Assembly (NCBI GenBank): GCA_021811865.1
Contig: JAKAQB010000002.1
Location: 1 to 64,000 of the forward strand
Direction: 5' to 3'
DNA length: 64,000 bases
DNA from: Actinomycetes bacterium
GTDB lineage: Bacteria > Actinomycetota > Acidimicrobiia > Acidimicrobiales > Palsa-688
Shown here: positions 52,931 through 62,225 of the stretch, one piece after another
How positions within the stretch are numbered: the first letter of the stretch is position 1
Layout of the letters: each line of letters opens with the position of its first letter
Made by a program: the position numbers and the translations under genes
Notes under the pieces: model-generated
The model's database searches: none
Told to the model about the DNA's origin: nothing
Seen by the model: the letters and a program-made list of their open reading frames with translations, nothing else

Positions 52931-53404
52931 GTGGTCACCGTCACCGTCACCGTGCCCGAGAGCCGCACCTCGCCCCAGCGCCGCCCGGCGGGCGAGCGGC
53001 GTCCCGCTCGGTTGCGTGTGGTCGCCGGCGGCCCGCCGCATCCATCCCGAGCGAGGCCGCAGCCACCGGCGGGGTCGCAGTCGACGGCGAGGGAGTCGAC
53101 CGTCGTCCGCTCCCGCCGCCACGACGCCGCTACCTACCGCCGCCGGCGTACGGTCGTAGCGGGGCTGCTGGCGGCGCTGGGGCTGGCCGGCTTCACGGGT
53201 GTGCACCGCTTGGTCTCCGGCGCGGGGTCGCCGGTCATGCGGCCGATCGCCGCCCACGTCGTGGTGGTGCGGCCGGGGGACACGCTGTGGTCGATAGCGT
53301 TGTCCAGCGGCGTCAAGGGTGACATCCGCCCCCTGGTGGACCAGTTGGAGGCCGAGGTCCACGGCCGCCCGCTCCAGGTCGGTGAGCGGGTCGTGGTTCC
53401 GTGA
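52931..53404 (+). CDS. SOS-controlled LysM membrane protein, likely cell-division inhibitor
   Basis: 157 residues. An Arg/Pro-rich cytoplasmic N-terminus, one transmembrane segment (about 74-92, VVAGLLAALGLAGFTGVHR) and a C-terminal LysM domain (about 108-157; VVRPGDTLWSIA) exposed outside. Divergent from lexA, with an SOS box just ahead of its ribosome-binding site, the same arrangement as B. subtilis yneA and M. tuberculosis Rv2719c, which halt division after DNA damage. I infer that role; sequence similarity beyond LysM is not claimed. nrdR follows. Confidence 0.82.
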   Translation: MVTVTVTVPESRTSPQRRPAGERRPARLRVVAGGPPHPSRARPQPPAGSQSTARESTVVRSRRHDAATYRRRRTVVAGLLAALGLAGFTGVHRLVSGAGSPVMRPIAAHVVVVRPGDTLWSIALSSGVKGDIRPLVDQLEAEVHGRPLQVGERVVVP

Positions 53405-53470
53405 CCCGCCCCCGCCCCCCGCCCCGCCTCCGCCCTGCCGGTCACCGGGGCGGCCGCTACTGTCCCCGGT

Positions 53471-53938
53471 GTGCGGTGCCCGCAGTGCTCGGCGCTCGAC
53501 GACAAGGTCGTCGACTCACGCGCTACCGAGGATGGGGCTGCGATCCGCCGGAGGCGTGAGTGCCTGGCCTGCGGTCGGCGGTTCACCACTTACGAGCGCC
53601 TGGAGGAGGTCCCCTTCGTCGTGGTGAAGCGGTCCGGTGAGCGGGAGGTGTTCGAACGCCGAAAGGTCGCCGGTGGGCTGTCAGCCGCTGGCAAGAACCG
53701 GCCCATCGCCGAGGAACGATGGGGCGCTGTGGCGGCGGAGATCGAAGAGGAGCTCCGCCTCGAAGGAGCCGAGGTGACCAGCGAGCGGGTCGGGCGCGCC
53801 GTCCTCGCCCGCTTGCGGGATCTCGATGAGGTGACCTACCTGCGTTTCGCAAGCGTGTACAAGGGCTTCACCGATGCCGGCGACTTCCAGCGTGAGGTGG
53901 GGCTGCTGATCAAGCAGAGCGCCCCCAAGTCGGCGTAG
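53471..53938 (+). CDS. nrdR: Transcriptional repressor NrdR
   Basis: 155 residues. Zinc ribbon with Cys3, Cys6, Cys31 and Cys34, then an ATP-cone (about 47-137) that senses ATP/dATP; it represses ribonucleotide reductase genes. GTG start required for the ribbon. In the usual actinobacterial order lexA - LysM gene - nrdR. The ATP-cone start shows GGLSAAGKNRPIAEE, slightly unusual beside the common A-x-KRPV form. Confidence 0.95.
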   Translation: MRCPQCSALDDKVVDSRATEDGAAIRRRRECLACGRRFTTYERLEEVPFVVVKRSGEREVFERRKVAGGLSAAGKNRPIAEERWGAVAAEIEEELRLEGAEVTSERVGRAVLARLRDLDEVTYLRFASVYKGFTDAGDFQREVGLLIKQSAPKSA

Positions 53939-53952
53939 GGCGCCCTGGCGCG

Positions 53953-54978
53953 TCACACGGGCGAGCTTGCCAGCGCCTTGGCCGCTCGCTCGAGGCCTTC
54001 GTCGTCGACATCGGGATGCGTGACGAGGCGGACGACCCGTGGAGCGACTGTGCCGCCCAGCACCCCCTCGGATCTCAGGTGGTCGAGCAGCTCATCCGGT
54101 CGGGGGTGGGGGAACGCCACGATGTTGGTCTTCACCGCCCCGGGGTCGAGGGAGCCAGGCCAGCGTTCGGCGACGACCTCGGCGAGCCTCCGAGCCCGGC
54201 GGTGGTCCTCGACGAGGCGGTCGCGCATCGTGCGCAGCGCGACCAGCCCGGCGGCGGCGAGCACGCCGGCCTGGCGCCATCCGCCGCCCATGCGGTGGCG
54301 CTCTACGGTCGCGGCTTCGATGACGTCCGCCGGCCCGGCGAGCACGGAGCCGATGGGCACGGCGAGCGCCTTGGACAGGCAGCACATCACGGTCGTCGCG
54401 CCGGCGGCAGCGACCGCCGGCGTGGTGTCCGAGGCAGCAGCGGCGTGCCAGATCCGGGCGCCGTCCATGTGGACGCGGAGTCCCCGGGCCGAGGCAGCGG
54501 CGCAGACGGCTGCCAGGCGGTCGGCCGGCCAGACGGTCCCGCCCGCGGCCATGTGCGTGTTCTCCACCGCCACGAGCGAGGGGCGTGGCTGGTGGTGCGC
54601 CGCGCCCTCGGCAGCGAGATCGACGGCGGCGGGGTCGAACGTGCCGTCCTCGTCGGCAACGGTGAGCCAGGTGATGCCGGCGTTCATGGGGCCAGCGCCG
54701 TCCTCGTAGAGGACGACGTGCTGGCGTGCACCGACTATGACGCCGTCGCCCCGGTGGGTGAGGACGCGGAGGGCGAGCTGGTTGGCCATCGTGCCGCTGG
54801 CGACGTACAGAGCGGCCGGCTGGCCGACGACGGCGGCGAGCTCCTCCTGGAGCGCGTTCACGGTCGGGTCCTCGCCGTAGAGGTCGTCGCCGACCTCGGC
54901 GTCGGCCATGGCCCGGCGCATCTCTGGCGTCGGGCGGGTGACGGTGTCGGAGCGGAGGTCGACTACCACGGGGGTCAC
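53953..54978 (-). CDS. ltaE: Low-specificity L-threonine aldolase
   Basis: 341 residues, PLP fold-type [21 protein letters not shown] is the family start, the PLP Asp is in VHMDGARIW, and the lysine is in [13 protein letters not shown] (about 197). Cleaves L-threonine/allo-threonine to glycine and acetaldehyde. GTG start at 54978, with GTG at 54969 as an alternative. Convergent with nrdR; divergent from the inositol monophosphatase gene across only 27 bp. Confidence 0.9.
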   Translation of the reverse strand: MTPVVVDLRSDTVTRPTPEMRRAMADAEVGDDLYGEDPTVNALQEELAAVVGQPAALYVASGTMANQLALRVLTHRGDGVIVGARQHVVLYEDGAGPMNAGITWLTVADEDGTFDPAAVDLAAEGAAHHQPRPSLVAVENTHMAAGGTVWPADRLAAVCAAASARGLRVHMDGARIWHAAAASDTTPAVAAAGATTVMCCLSKALAVPIGSVLAGPADVIEAATVERHRMGGGWRQAGVLAAAGLVALRTMRDRLVEDHRRARRLAEVVAERWPGSLDPGAVKTNIVAFPHPRPDELLDHLRSEGVLGGTVAPRVVRLVTHPDVDDEGLERAAKALASSPV

Positions 54979-55005
54979 CGTACCGGCTCGGGTAGGAAGC
55001 GCATT

Positions 55006-55908
55006 GTGCCAGCCACGCCGCCCGTCCCCGGCCTGCCGACCCTCGCCGCTGGCGAGGCGTTCGGCGGGGCGGTGCCGGACGGGGATCCGCTTGTCTGCGA
55101 GCTGGCCGGCGTGGCTTTGGAGGTGGCGGCCGGAGCAGCTCACCTCGCCGCCGCCGCGTGGGGTGCGCACCGCGAGGACGTCGGCACCAAGTCGTCGGCG
55201 ACGGACATGGTCTCGGAGGTCGACCGGGCCGCCGAGGCGTTGATCAGCCGCCTGCTGTCGGAGAGGCGTCCCGACGACGGCCTGCTCGGCGAGGAGGGCG
55301 CTCAACGCCCCGGTACGAGCGGGGTGCGGTGGGTGGTCGACCCGCTCGACGGAACGACCAACTACCTGTTTGGCGTGCCGGCCTGGTCGGTCTCGGTGGC
55401 CGCCCAACTCGACGGCCGGACGGTGGTGGGTGTCGTGGCGGACCCTGCCCGCGGCGAGGTGTGGGCGGCGGCCGCCGGCCAGGGCGCCTTCCGCAACGGT
55501 GAGCGCTGCCTGGTGGCCGAGGGCCGCTCCGACCTCGGCACGGCGCTGGTGGCGACCGGGTTTGCCTACGACCGGCGACGGCGGGCGGAGCAGGCCGGCG
55601 TCGTGCAGGTGCTGCTCCCCCAGGTGCGTGACATCCGGCGCTTCGGATCGGCGGCGCTCGACTTGTGCTGGGTGGCGGGCTCCCGCGTCGACGCCTACTA
55701 CGAGGCGGGCCTCAACGAGTGGGATCTGGCCGCCGGCACGCTCATCTGCCAGGAGGCGGGCGGGTGTGTGGCCCAGCTCGACGGGGAGCTGGTGGTCGCC
55801 TCTACCCCGTCACTGGCCGGCCCGCTGCGGACCCTCCTCCTGGCCGCCGGCGCGGCCGCCCTTCATCCGGCTCCGAGGTCCCATGCCGGCGGCGGGGCCC
55901 GAAGGTGA
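55006..55908 (+). CDS. Inositol monophosphatase family protein
   Basis: 300 residues. Metal-site motifs DPLDGTTNY (about 115) and the C-terminal NEWDLAAG are both complete, with an upstream EEG in LLGEEGAQ. So it is an active Mg-dependent phosphatase for inositol 1-phosphate or a similar small phosphate ester. The first 30 residues are not conserved. GTG start at 55006 is set by space and family length. Confidence 0.88.
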   Translation: MPATPPVPGLPTLAAGEAFGGAVPDGDPLVCELAGVALEVAAGAAHLAAAAWGAHREDVGTKSSATDMVSEVDRAAEALISRLLSERRPDDGLLGEEGAQRPGTSGVRWVVDPLDGTTNYLFGVPAWSVSVAAQLDGRTVVGVVADPARGEVWAAAAGQGAFRNGERCLVAEGRSDLGTALVATGFAYDRRRRAEQAGVVQVLLPQVRDIRRFGSAALDLCWVAGSRVDAYYEAGLNEWDLAAGTLICQEAGGCVAQLDGELVVASTPSLAGPLRTLLLAAGAAALHPAPRSHAGGGARR

Positions 55909-55983
55909 ACGCCATGTGAGCAGCTCGGGCCTGTCGGGCGCGCCCGAAGCCGAGCCCGGGGCCGGCCATCGCACGACCCCGGG

Positions 55984-57012
55984 TCAGAAGAAGGTGCTGG
56001 CCACGTCGTGCAGCAGTTGGGGGTCGACCGTCTTGAGCCGGCTGACGGCGTCGGCGAGCGGTACGCGCACGATGGTGTCGGCGCGCAGGGCGACCATCTG
56101 GTCGAAGGCGCCGTCGTGGACGGCTTCGATGGCGGCGATGCCGAAGCGGGTGGCCAGCACGCGGTCGTAGGCTGTCGGTGTGCCGCCCCGCTGGGTGTGG
56201 CCGAGGAGCGTCACCCGGGTCTCGAAGCCGGTGCGCCGCTCGATCTCGGGCGCGAGGATGTTGGCGATACCGCCCAGGCGGGGATGACCGAACTGGTCGA
56301 GCTCCGTCGACGCCACCTCCAGGGTCCCTTCCACCGGTGTCGCCCCCTCGGCCACGACGACGACCGAAGCGTACCGGCCCTTGGCGTGGCGTGCCTTCAG
56401 GCTCTCACAGACGACATCGATGTCGAAGGGCACCTCGGGCACGAGGATCTCGGCCGCGCCGCCGGCGATGCCGGCGTAGGTGGCGATCCATCCGGCGTGG
56501 CGGCCCATCACCTCGCAGACGATGACCCGGTCGTGGGACTCGGCTGTCGTGTGCAACCGGTCGATCGCCTCGGTGGCGATCTGGACGGCGGTGTTGAAGC
56601 CGAGGGTGAGCTCGGTGGCCGACAGGTCGTTGTCGATCGTCTTGGGCACCCCGACGACGTGGAGCCCTTCCTCGGCCAGGCGGTGCGCGACCCCGAGGGT
56701 GTCCTCGCCGCCGATGGCGACGAGCGCGTCCACTCCGTGCGCCCGTGCCGCCCGGGCCACCTTCTCGGCGCCCCCGTCGAGCTTGTAGGGGTTGGTGCGC
56801 GACGTGCCGAGGATGGTCCCTCCCCTCGGCAGGATGCCCCGGCAGCGCTCGACGTCGAGCGGCATGGTCAGGTCCTCGACCAAGCCCCGCCAGCCGTCGC
56901 GGAACCCGACGAACGCGTCACCGTAGTGCACTTCCCCCTTGCGGACGGCGGCGCGGATGACGGCGTTGAGCCCCGGGCAGTCGCCGCCGCCGGTGAGCAT
57001 CCCGACGCGCAT
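55984..57012 (-). CDS. pfp: Phosphofructokinase, probably pyrophosphate-dependent
   Basis: 342 residues, PFKA family, no extension. GGGDCPGLN begins the phosphoryl-donor site, and the fructose-6-phosphate site has PKTIDND and the MGRHAGW motif. In E. coli numbering, ATP enzymes have Gly104 and Gly124; here they are Asp104 (GGED) and Lys124 (PKTIDND), the pair that blocks ATP and favours PPi. It therefore likely works reversibly between glycolysis and gluconeogenesis. ATG with AGGAGGAACC upstream. Confidence 0.9.
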   Translation of the reverse strand: MRVGMLTGGGDCPGLNAVIRAAVRKGEVHYGDAFVGFRDGWRGLVEDLTMPLDVERCRGILPRGGTILGTSRTNPYKLDGGAEKVARAARAHGVDALVAIGGEDTLGVAHRLAEEGLHVVGVPKTIDNDLSATELTLGFNTAVQIATEAIDRLHTTAESHDRVIVCEVMGRHAGWIATYAGIAGGAAEILVPEVPFDIDVVCESLKARHAKGRYASVVVVAEGATPVEGTLEVASTELDQFGHPRLGGIANILAPEIERRTGFETRVTLLGHTQRGGTPTAYDRVLATRFGIAAIEAVHDGAFDQMVALRADTIVRVPLADAVSRLKTVDPQLLHDVASTFF

Positions 57013-57097
57013 GGTTCCTCCTCGTGGTCCGGAACGGTCCGCTCCGGACGCTACCCACTCCCGAGGCGGTCAGTGGCCGCCGGTAGTCTCGGCGCCT

Positions 57098-57802
57098 GTG
57101 ACCGAGCTGGTTCTCGATGTGCCGTCGGTCGTGCTGGCCGTGTACGCCCACCCTGACGACCCGGACGTGGCCGCCGGCGGGGCCCTGGCCGCTTGGGCGG
57201 CGTCCGGCTGCCAGGTGCACGTGTGCATAGCGGCAGATGGCGCCAAGGGGTCGAGCGATCCGGCGGTCGATCCGGCGGACCTCGCCCGCCGCCGGCGGGG
57301 GGAGGTCGCCGAGGCGGGTGCCGTGCTCGGCGTCGCTGCCCACCACTGGCTCGGAGGGCGCGACGGCGAGCTGGAGGACACCCCCGCTCTGCGGGAGGCG
57401 ATCGTCGCCCTGGTGCGGGCCCTGAAGCCGGAGGTGGTGGTGGGGGCGGACCCGACTGCGGTGTTCTTCGGGCAGAGCTACGTCAACCACAGGGATCACC
57501 GGGTGCTCGGCTGGGCGACGATCGACGCGGTCAGCCCGGCGGCGGCCAACCCCCACTATTTCCCCGACGCCGGCCCGGCCCACCGCGTTTCCGCCCTGTA
57601 CCTCTCAGGGACGCTCCAACCGGACGTATGGGTGGACATTGGCGGCACCGTCGAGGTGAAGGCGGCGGCCGTCGCCTGTCACCACAGCCAGGTGGGGGAG
57701 CCGGGCGAGTGGCTGCGGTCGGTGGTCCGCCAGCGGGCGGAGGACGCCGGGCGGCGGGCGGGAGTGCGCTTCGCCGAGGGCTTCCGCCGGGTGCTGCTCT
57801 GA
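57098..57802 (+). CDS. PIG-L family (LmbE-like) zinc deacetylase
   Basis: 234 residues. N-terminal AHPDDPDVAAGG carries the His-Pro-Asp-Asp metal site, with Asp where many have Glu. The second site, NHRDHR (about 131-136), supplies further ligands. Family members deacetylate N-acetylglucosamine conjugates, including mycothiol precursors (MshB) in actinobacteria; which substrate applies here cannot be told. GTG start. Its TGA overlaps the dinB ATG (TGATG). Confidence 0.88.
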   Translation: MTELVLDVPSVVLAVYAHPDDPDVAAGGALAAWAASGCQVHVCIAADGAKGSSDPAVDPADLARRRRGEVAEAGAVLGVAAHHWLGGRDGELEDTPALREAIVALVRALKPEVVVGADPTAVFFGQSYVNHRDHRVLGWATIDAVSPAAANPHYFPDAGPAHRVSALYLSGTLQPDVWVDIGGTVEVKAAAVACHHSQVGEPGEWLRSVVRQRAEDAGRRAGVRFAEGFRRVLL

Positions 57803-59133
57803 TGGTGTCGGCGGCGTCGGGAGGTGGTGCCGGCGGCGAGCCCCGGGTGGTGCTGCACGTCGACATGGACGCCTTCTATGCGGCCGTCGAGGTCCTCGAC
57901 GACCCGACCCTCGACGGCAAGGCGCTGATCGTCGGCGGGGACGGGCGGCGCGGCGTCGTCGCGTCCTGCAGCTACGAGGCCCGTCGCTACGGCGTGCGCT
58001 CCGCCCTTCCGTCCACACAGGCCCGGCGACTGTGCCCGCACGCCGTCTTCCGGCCGGGCCGCTTCGACAGGTACCAGGAGGTCAGTGAGCAGATACACGA
58101 GGTGTTCCACCGCTACACCCCACTGGTGGAGGGCATCGCCTTGGACGAGGCGTTCCTGGACATGACCGGCGCGCAGCGCCTCTTCGGGCCGGGACCGGCG
58201 ATGGCGTCGCAGCTGCGCCGGGACGTGCTCGCTGCCACCGGCCTCGCCTGCTCGGTGGGGGTGGCGCCCTCCAAGTTCCTGGCGAAGCTGGCGTCGGAGG
58301 CCGCCAAACCCCGGGCGGACCGAGAGGGCGTCCATCCCGGCAGGGGGGTCGTCGTGGTCGCCCCCGGTGAGGAGCTCGACTTCCTGCGCCCCCTCCCGAT
58401 CGAAGCCCTCTGGGGCGTCGGGCCGGCGACGGCGGCCCGGTTGCGGGGCGTCGGCATCGGGATGGTCGCCCAGCTGGCGGACACCCCGCTCGCCGTTGTC
58501 GAATCGGTGCTCGGGCGGGCCCACGGACGTCACCTCCACCAGCTGGCGCATGCCGTCGACCCCCGCCCCGTCGAGCCGGACCGGGCCACCAGGTCGATCG
58601 GCCAGGAGGAGACCTACATCGCCGACCGCTTCGACGGCGACGGGTTGCACGTCGAGCTCGTTCGCATGGCGGACGCCGTCTCCGCCCGCTTGCGGCGCGC
58701 CGGGCTGGCTGCTCGCACGGTGCAGGTGAAGGTCCGCGGTGGTGACTTCCAGACGGTGACCCGCGCCCGCACGGTGGGGCGGCCCCTGCGCGACGGACCG
58801 ACCATCGCCCACCTGGCGAGAGCACTGTTCGATGCCGTCGACATGGAGGTCGGCGTGCGGCTCCTCGGGCTGAGCGTGAGCTCCCTCGAACCCGCCGGCG
58901 CCGGCGTCGAGCAGCTCGCCTTCGGCCTCGACGAGGTCGTCGACGACGCGCCTGCCGGCGGCCCCCGGCGCGACGCCGCCGCCGTGGCGGTGGACGCGGT
59001 GCGGGCCCGCTTCGGAGAGCGGGCCGTCGGCCCGGGGTCGCTCGTCGCGCCCGGGGGCTTGCGCATCGGCCGGCCCGGCGACAACCGGTGGGCGCCGGTC
59101 GACCCCTCGCAGACTGCGTTGCCATCGCCGTGA
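57802..59133 (+). CDS. dinB: DNA polymerase IV (Y family)
   Basis: 443 residues. Translesion polymerase. The catalytic residues are in VLHVDMDAFYAAVE (about 14-27) and ALDEAFLDMTG (Asp-Glu about 115). Palm, fingers, thumb and the little-finger domain (from about 250) are all present. A QLAFGLDE segment near 375 may be the clamp-binding motif. No SOS box is visible upstream; it is co-translated with the PIG-L gene (TGATG). Confidence 0.94.
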   Translation: MVSAASGGGAGGEPRVVLHVDMDAFYAAVEVLDDPTLDGKALIVGGDGRRGVVASCSYEARRYGVRSALPSTQARRLCPHAVFRPGRFDRYQEVSEQIHEVFHRYTPLVEGIALDEAFLDMTGAQRLFGPGPAMASQLRRDVLAATGLACSVGVAPSKFLAKLASEAAKPRADREGVHPGRGVVVVAPGEELDFLRPLPIEALWGVGPATAARLRGVGIGMVAQLADTPLAVVESVLGRAHGRHLHQLAHAVDPRPVEPDRATRSIGQEETYIADRFDGDGLHVELVRMADAVSARLRRAGLAARTVQVKVRGGDFQTVTRARTVGRPLRDGPTIAHLARALFDAVDMEVGVRLLGLSVSSLEPAGAGVEQLAFGLDEVVDDAPAGGPRRDAAAVAVDAVRARFGERAVGPGSLVAPGGLRIGRPGDNRWAPVDPSQTALPSP

Positions 59134-59178
59134 CGGGGCGCGAGACTTTGATCCCACGAGCGAGGCGGAGGTGCGGAC

Positions 59179-59565
59179 GTGCCCCTGTCGGATCACGAAA
59201 AGCGCATCCTCAACCAGATCGAGCAGCGGCTCTACCAGCAGGACCCTGCTTCCGCTGAGCGCATCAGCTCCACCACGCTCCCGCGCTTCCTGGCTCGTAA
59301 CTGCCGTTTGGCGGCGGTGGGCTTCGTCGCCGGCCTGATCGTCCTGCTGGTGTCCTTCTCCACGAGCTGGTTCCTCGGGGTCTGCGGGTTCGCCATCATG
59401 GTCGGGTCGGCGCTGGTCTTTACCCAGAACCTGCGGAAGATGGGCCGGCACGGCTGGTCGCAGCTGTCCTCCAGCTTCCGGGACCGCTCGGTCGGAGATG
59501 TTGTCGGCGACACCGGCCGCCGGCTCCGCCGGCGCTTCGGCGAGGGCCGTGACCCAGACCGCTGA
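59179..59565 (+). CDS. DUF3040 membrane protein
   Basis: 128 residues. PLSDHEKRILNQIEQRLYQQD at the start is the DUF3040 signature. Two hydrophobic segments (about 47-65 and 69-85) and a basic C-terminal tail follow. Function unknown, but widespread in actinobacteria near division and envelope genes. GTG start. Downstream is the 65-bp palindrome. Confidence 0.88.
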   Translation: MPLSDHEKRILNQIEQRLYQQDPASAERISSTTLPRFLARNCRLAAVGFVAGLIVLLVSFSTSWFLGVCGFAIMVGSALVFTQNLRKMGRHGWSQLSSSFRDRSVGDVVGDTGRRLRRRFGEGRDPDR

Positions 59566-59649
59566 GCCGCGCCGCCGCCAACCACCCGGCCCCCGCTATC
59601 CAGCATCTAGTATCATATCAGAAAGATCAGAAATATAGGAAGGGCCGGC

Positions 59650-59745
59650 ATGATCAGCAATGGGCCATCGCCGCTCGCGTTGTTTGGGCAGTTGGCCGCG
59701 ATTATCGCGGTGAACTGCCCAAACAACGCGAGCGGGCTTGCCTAA
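59650..59745 (+). CDS. Possible 31-residue peptide across the palindrome
   Basis: An ATG with AGGAAGGG 5 bases upstream opens a 31-codon frame to TAA, and AT-rich sequence (59608-59637) that could hold a promoter lies just before. The peptide has a short hydrophobic middle (LALFGQLAAIIAV). Most of it is dictated by the palindrome, so coding is doubtful. Confidence 0.25.
   Translation: MISNGPSPLALFGQLAAIIAVNCPNNASGLA
59671..59735. repeat. 65-bp near-perfect palindrome with nested inner palindrome
   Basis: Arms of 23 bp (59671-59693 and 59713-59735) are exact inverted repeats. The 19-base centre itself contains CCGCGAT-T-ATCGCGG (59696-59710). The structure is far longer than a normal terminator stem. 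It lies 6 bp past the stop of the transglutaminase gene, between two convergent genes. It may act as a strong bidirectional terminator, or be a mobile palindromic unit. Confidence 0.93.
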
Positions 59746-62225
59746 CCCGTCGGCGCCACCGACTGGGTCCCGTCCGGGTCGACGAGCGCCGGCCGCCACG
59801 CCATGCGCGTGTCGAGCAGCAGCCGGGCCCGGTCGCGGAGGCGGACCCGGAGGCCGGCGAGGCGCTCGACCTCGCGGGTGGTGCCCGCGACGCCGCCGGG
59901 GTAGGCGGTCCCGTCGTCGCGGCGCCACGACGCCGACTCGACGATGCGGGCGGCGGCGCCGAGCGCGCCGGGCAGGTGCCCGGAGACGTCCAGCACGGAG
60001 GCGACGCGCTGGGCGAACTGCGGGGTCGTCTCCGAGGCCCGCCGGCGCAGCCCGATCGCCGCCAGTGCCTCGGTCATCTCTTCCCACGACAGGCGGATCG
60101 CCTCCGGCGAGGCGGGGCCGGCCTCCGCGATGCGCCGGCGGCGCCGGCGGTGCCGGCGGCGGCGGGCAACCTCGTTGGCGCCGGCGACGAGGGCAACGCC
60201 GGCGGCGAGGGCGAGGAGCACGGCGAGGACCCAGGTGAGGTTGCTCGTCGCCGCCGGGGGCGGCGCCGTGGGGAGGTGGGTGCCGCCCCCGCCGGTGGAG
60301 CCGGTGCCGGTGCCCGTGTCCCCGGGGACGCCCGAGGGCCGGCTGCCGGCGGTGAGGCCGTGGATGCGGCCGCCATCCGCGCTCTGGGTCGGGACCGTCG
60401 TCGACGGCGTCGATACGGCGGGGTTGGTTTGCGCTGCGCCACCGTGGCTGGAACCTGGTTGAGGCGCCGCCGACCCCACCTTCGCCGTGTTGCCGGTGTA
60501 GGCGCCGGTCCCCGGTATGGCGAAGCCGCCGGAGGCGGGGCCTTTCGTCGGCTCGAATGGAACCCACCCGTACTTCGGGAACCAGACCTCGGGCCACGTG
60601 TGGACGTCGGCGTCGGTCACCTGGTAGCGGCCCGGGCCGATCGGGCTGCCTGTGGTGAAGCCGACCGCCACCCGGGTCGGCAGGCCCACCGCCCGGGCCA
60701 TCACAGCGAAGGAGCCGGCGAACTGCTGGCAGTAGCCGGTTCGGGTTTGGAACAAGAAGGTCTGGATCGCCTCGATCCCCGAACCATCCACCGGCGGATG
60801 CAGGCTGTAGCTGAACTGCGGTCCGTAGAAGAAGTCCTGGAGGGCGAGCGCCTTGCGGTACTCGCCGTGGGCGTGGGCGATGATGCGCTGGGCGAGGGCG
60901 ACGACGTCGGGCGGGACTGTCGGTGGGAGCGAGAGCGAGCCGGGGGGGATCTGGCGTGCCGTCGGGGCTGGCGCCGACTCGAGGTTCTTGCTGCTCAGGG
61001 TGCCGAGCGCCTGCAGGGAGGTGACGGTGTAGGTGAGCCCGTCGGCGGTGGCGTGCTTGGTGAGCAGGCTCCCGGTGCCGGGGTTGTACTGCACGTCCCG
61101 GACGCCGGAGACGGCGACGGGGTCGAAGGCGGCGGGCAGCCACGGCGAGTCGAGCGCCTGGATGTGGAACGTCTGGCGCACCTGCCGGGTCCCTCGGGGC
61201 ACGCCGGCGCCGGCGCCGGCGCCAGGGAGGCGGCGGCCGAAGCTCGAGTACGAAGCCCGGCCGGCCTGCCACGTGCCGCCGTAGTAGACGTCGAGGGTCG
61301 TGAGCAGCCAGTAGCTGGGGACCGGGCTGCGCACCGTGAACACGTCGGCGGCGGCGTTGTGGGGGGCGAGGCGGGTGGAGAGGCTGACCATGGGGCTCAC
61401 GATGATGCGGGTGCTGCCCCCGCCGAGGTTCTTCCACCCCAACGCCCCCCCGCCGTCGGGTCCGGGCAGGGCGGCGGCGACGGCGGCGGCGAGGGCGGCG
61501 AGCACGACGATGCGCACCCCTACCCGCCCCCGCCTCTCCCAGGCGTCAGGGCGCACGCCGGCCACCCAGCGGGCCGGGTCGGCGTCAGCGGCCATCCGCT
61601 CCACGAGGAGGTAGACGCCGACGGCGGCGGTCTCGACGATGACCGACGCCACCCGGCCGCGCGACCCGCCGAGGACGCAGGTGGCCAGGAAGGCGAGCAG
61701 CGCCGGCAGGGGCGTCCAGACCCGCAGGCCGGGGGTGCGCCGCAGCCAGGCGGAGCCGAGGGCGGCGGTGCCCACGCCCGCCGCGGTCAGCAGCAGGAAG
61801 GCGGTGGTCGGGGCCACGGGGGGTTGGGAGGCGGCGAACTGCGTGGGGAAGGCGGCGAGGGCGTCGCTGACGGCCCGCCAGGTGTGCGCCAGCGGTAGGC
61901 CGTCGAGCGTCGAGCCGGGCAGGACCGTCCAGATCACCGACAGGCCGACGGCGGCGATGTCGACGGCGGCGGCCAGCACCGCCGGCCGCAGCCACCGGCG
62001 GGTGACGGCGACCACGGCGACAGCGGTGACGGCGGGCGCCACGGCGGCACCCTGCCACCCCTGCCCGGTGTACACCCGGCCGAACGACATCGCAGTCAGG
62101 CTCACCAGCGCCAGCAGCGCCACCTCCGGCGCCCAGCGGGGCCACGCCGGGGGTGGTTCCTGTCGCACCGGCGGGCGGGGCCTGATCTCCGGTCGAAGAG
62201 GAGGAGCCGAAAGGGTCGCCGTCAC
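59742..62225 (-). CDS. Membrane transglutaminase-like protein (TgpA family)
   Basis: 827 residues. About five to six transmembrane segments at the N-terminus (to about 215), an extracellular DUF3488 region, then the transglutaminase core with Cys in TRTGYCQQFAG (about 488) and His in DADVHTWPEVWF (about 528). A Thr/Gly-rich linker, one more transmembrane segment (about 655-675) and a cytoplasmic DUF4129-like tail complete the TgpA layout. GTG start at 62225 overlaps the DUF58 stop by 4 bp. Confidence 0.9.
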   Translation of the reverse strand: MTATLSAPPLRPEIRPRPPVRQEPPPAWPRWAPEVALLALVSLTAMSFGRVYTGQGWQGAAVAPAVTAVAVVAVTRRWLRPAVLAAAVDIAAVGLSVIWTVLPGSTLDGLPLAHTWRAVSDALAAFPTQFAASQPPVAPTTAFLLLTAAGVGTAALGSAWLRRTPGLRVWTPLPALLAFLATCVLGGSRGRVASVIVETAAVGVYLLVERMAADADPARWVAGVRPDAWERRGRVGVRIVVLAALAAAVAAALPGPDGGGALGWKNLGGGSTRIIVSPMVSLSTRLAPHNAAADVFTVRSPVPSYWLLTTLDVYYGGTWQAGRASYSSFGRRLPGAGAGAGVPRGTRQVRQTFHIQALDSPWLPAAFDPVAVSGVRDVQYNPGTGSLLTKHATADGLTYTVTSLQALGTLSSKNLESAPAPTARQIPPGSLSLPPTVPPDVVALAQRIIAHAHGEYRKALALQDFFYGPQFSYSLHPPVDGSGIEAIQTFLFQTRTGYCQQFAGSFAVMARAVGLPTRVAVGFTTGSPIGPGRYQVTDADVHTWPEVWFPKYGWVPFEPTKGPASGGFAIPGTGAYTGNTAKVGSAAPQPGSSHGGAAQTNPAVSTPSTTVPTQSADGGRIHGLTAGSRPSGVPGDTGTGTGSTGGGGTHLPTAPPPAATSNLTWVLAVLLALAAGVALVAGANEVARRRRHRRRRRRIAEAGPASPEAIRLSWEEMTEALAAIGLRRRASETTPQFAQRVASVLDVSGHLPGALGAAARIVESASWRRDDGTAYPGGVAGTTREVERLAGLRVRLRDRARLLLDTRMAWRPALVDPDGTQSVAPTG

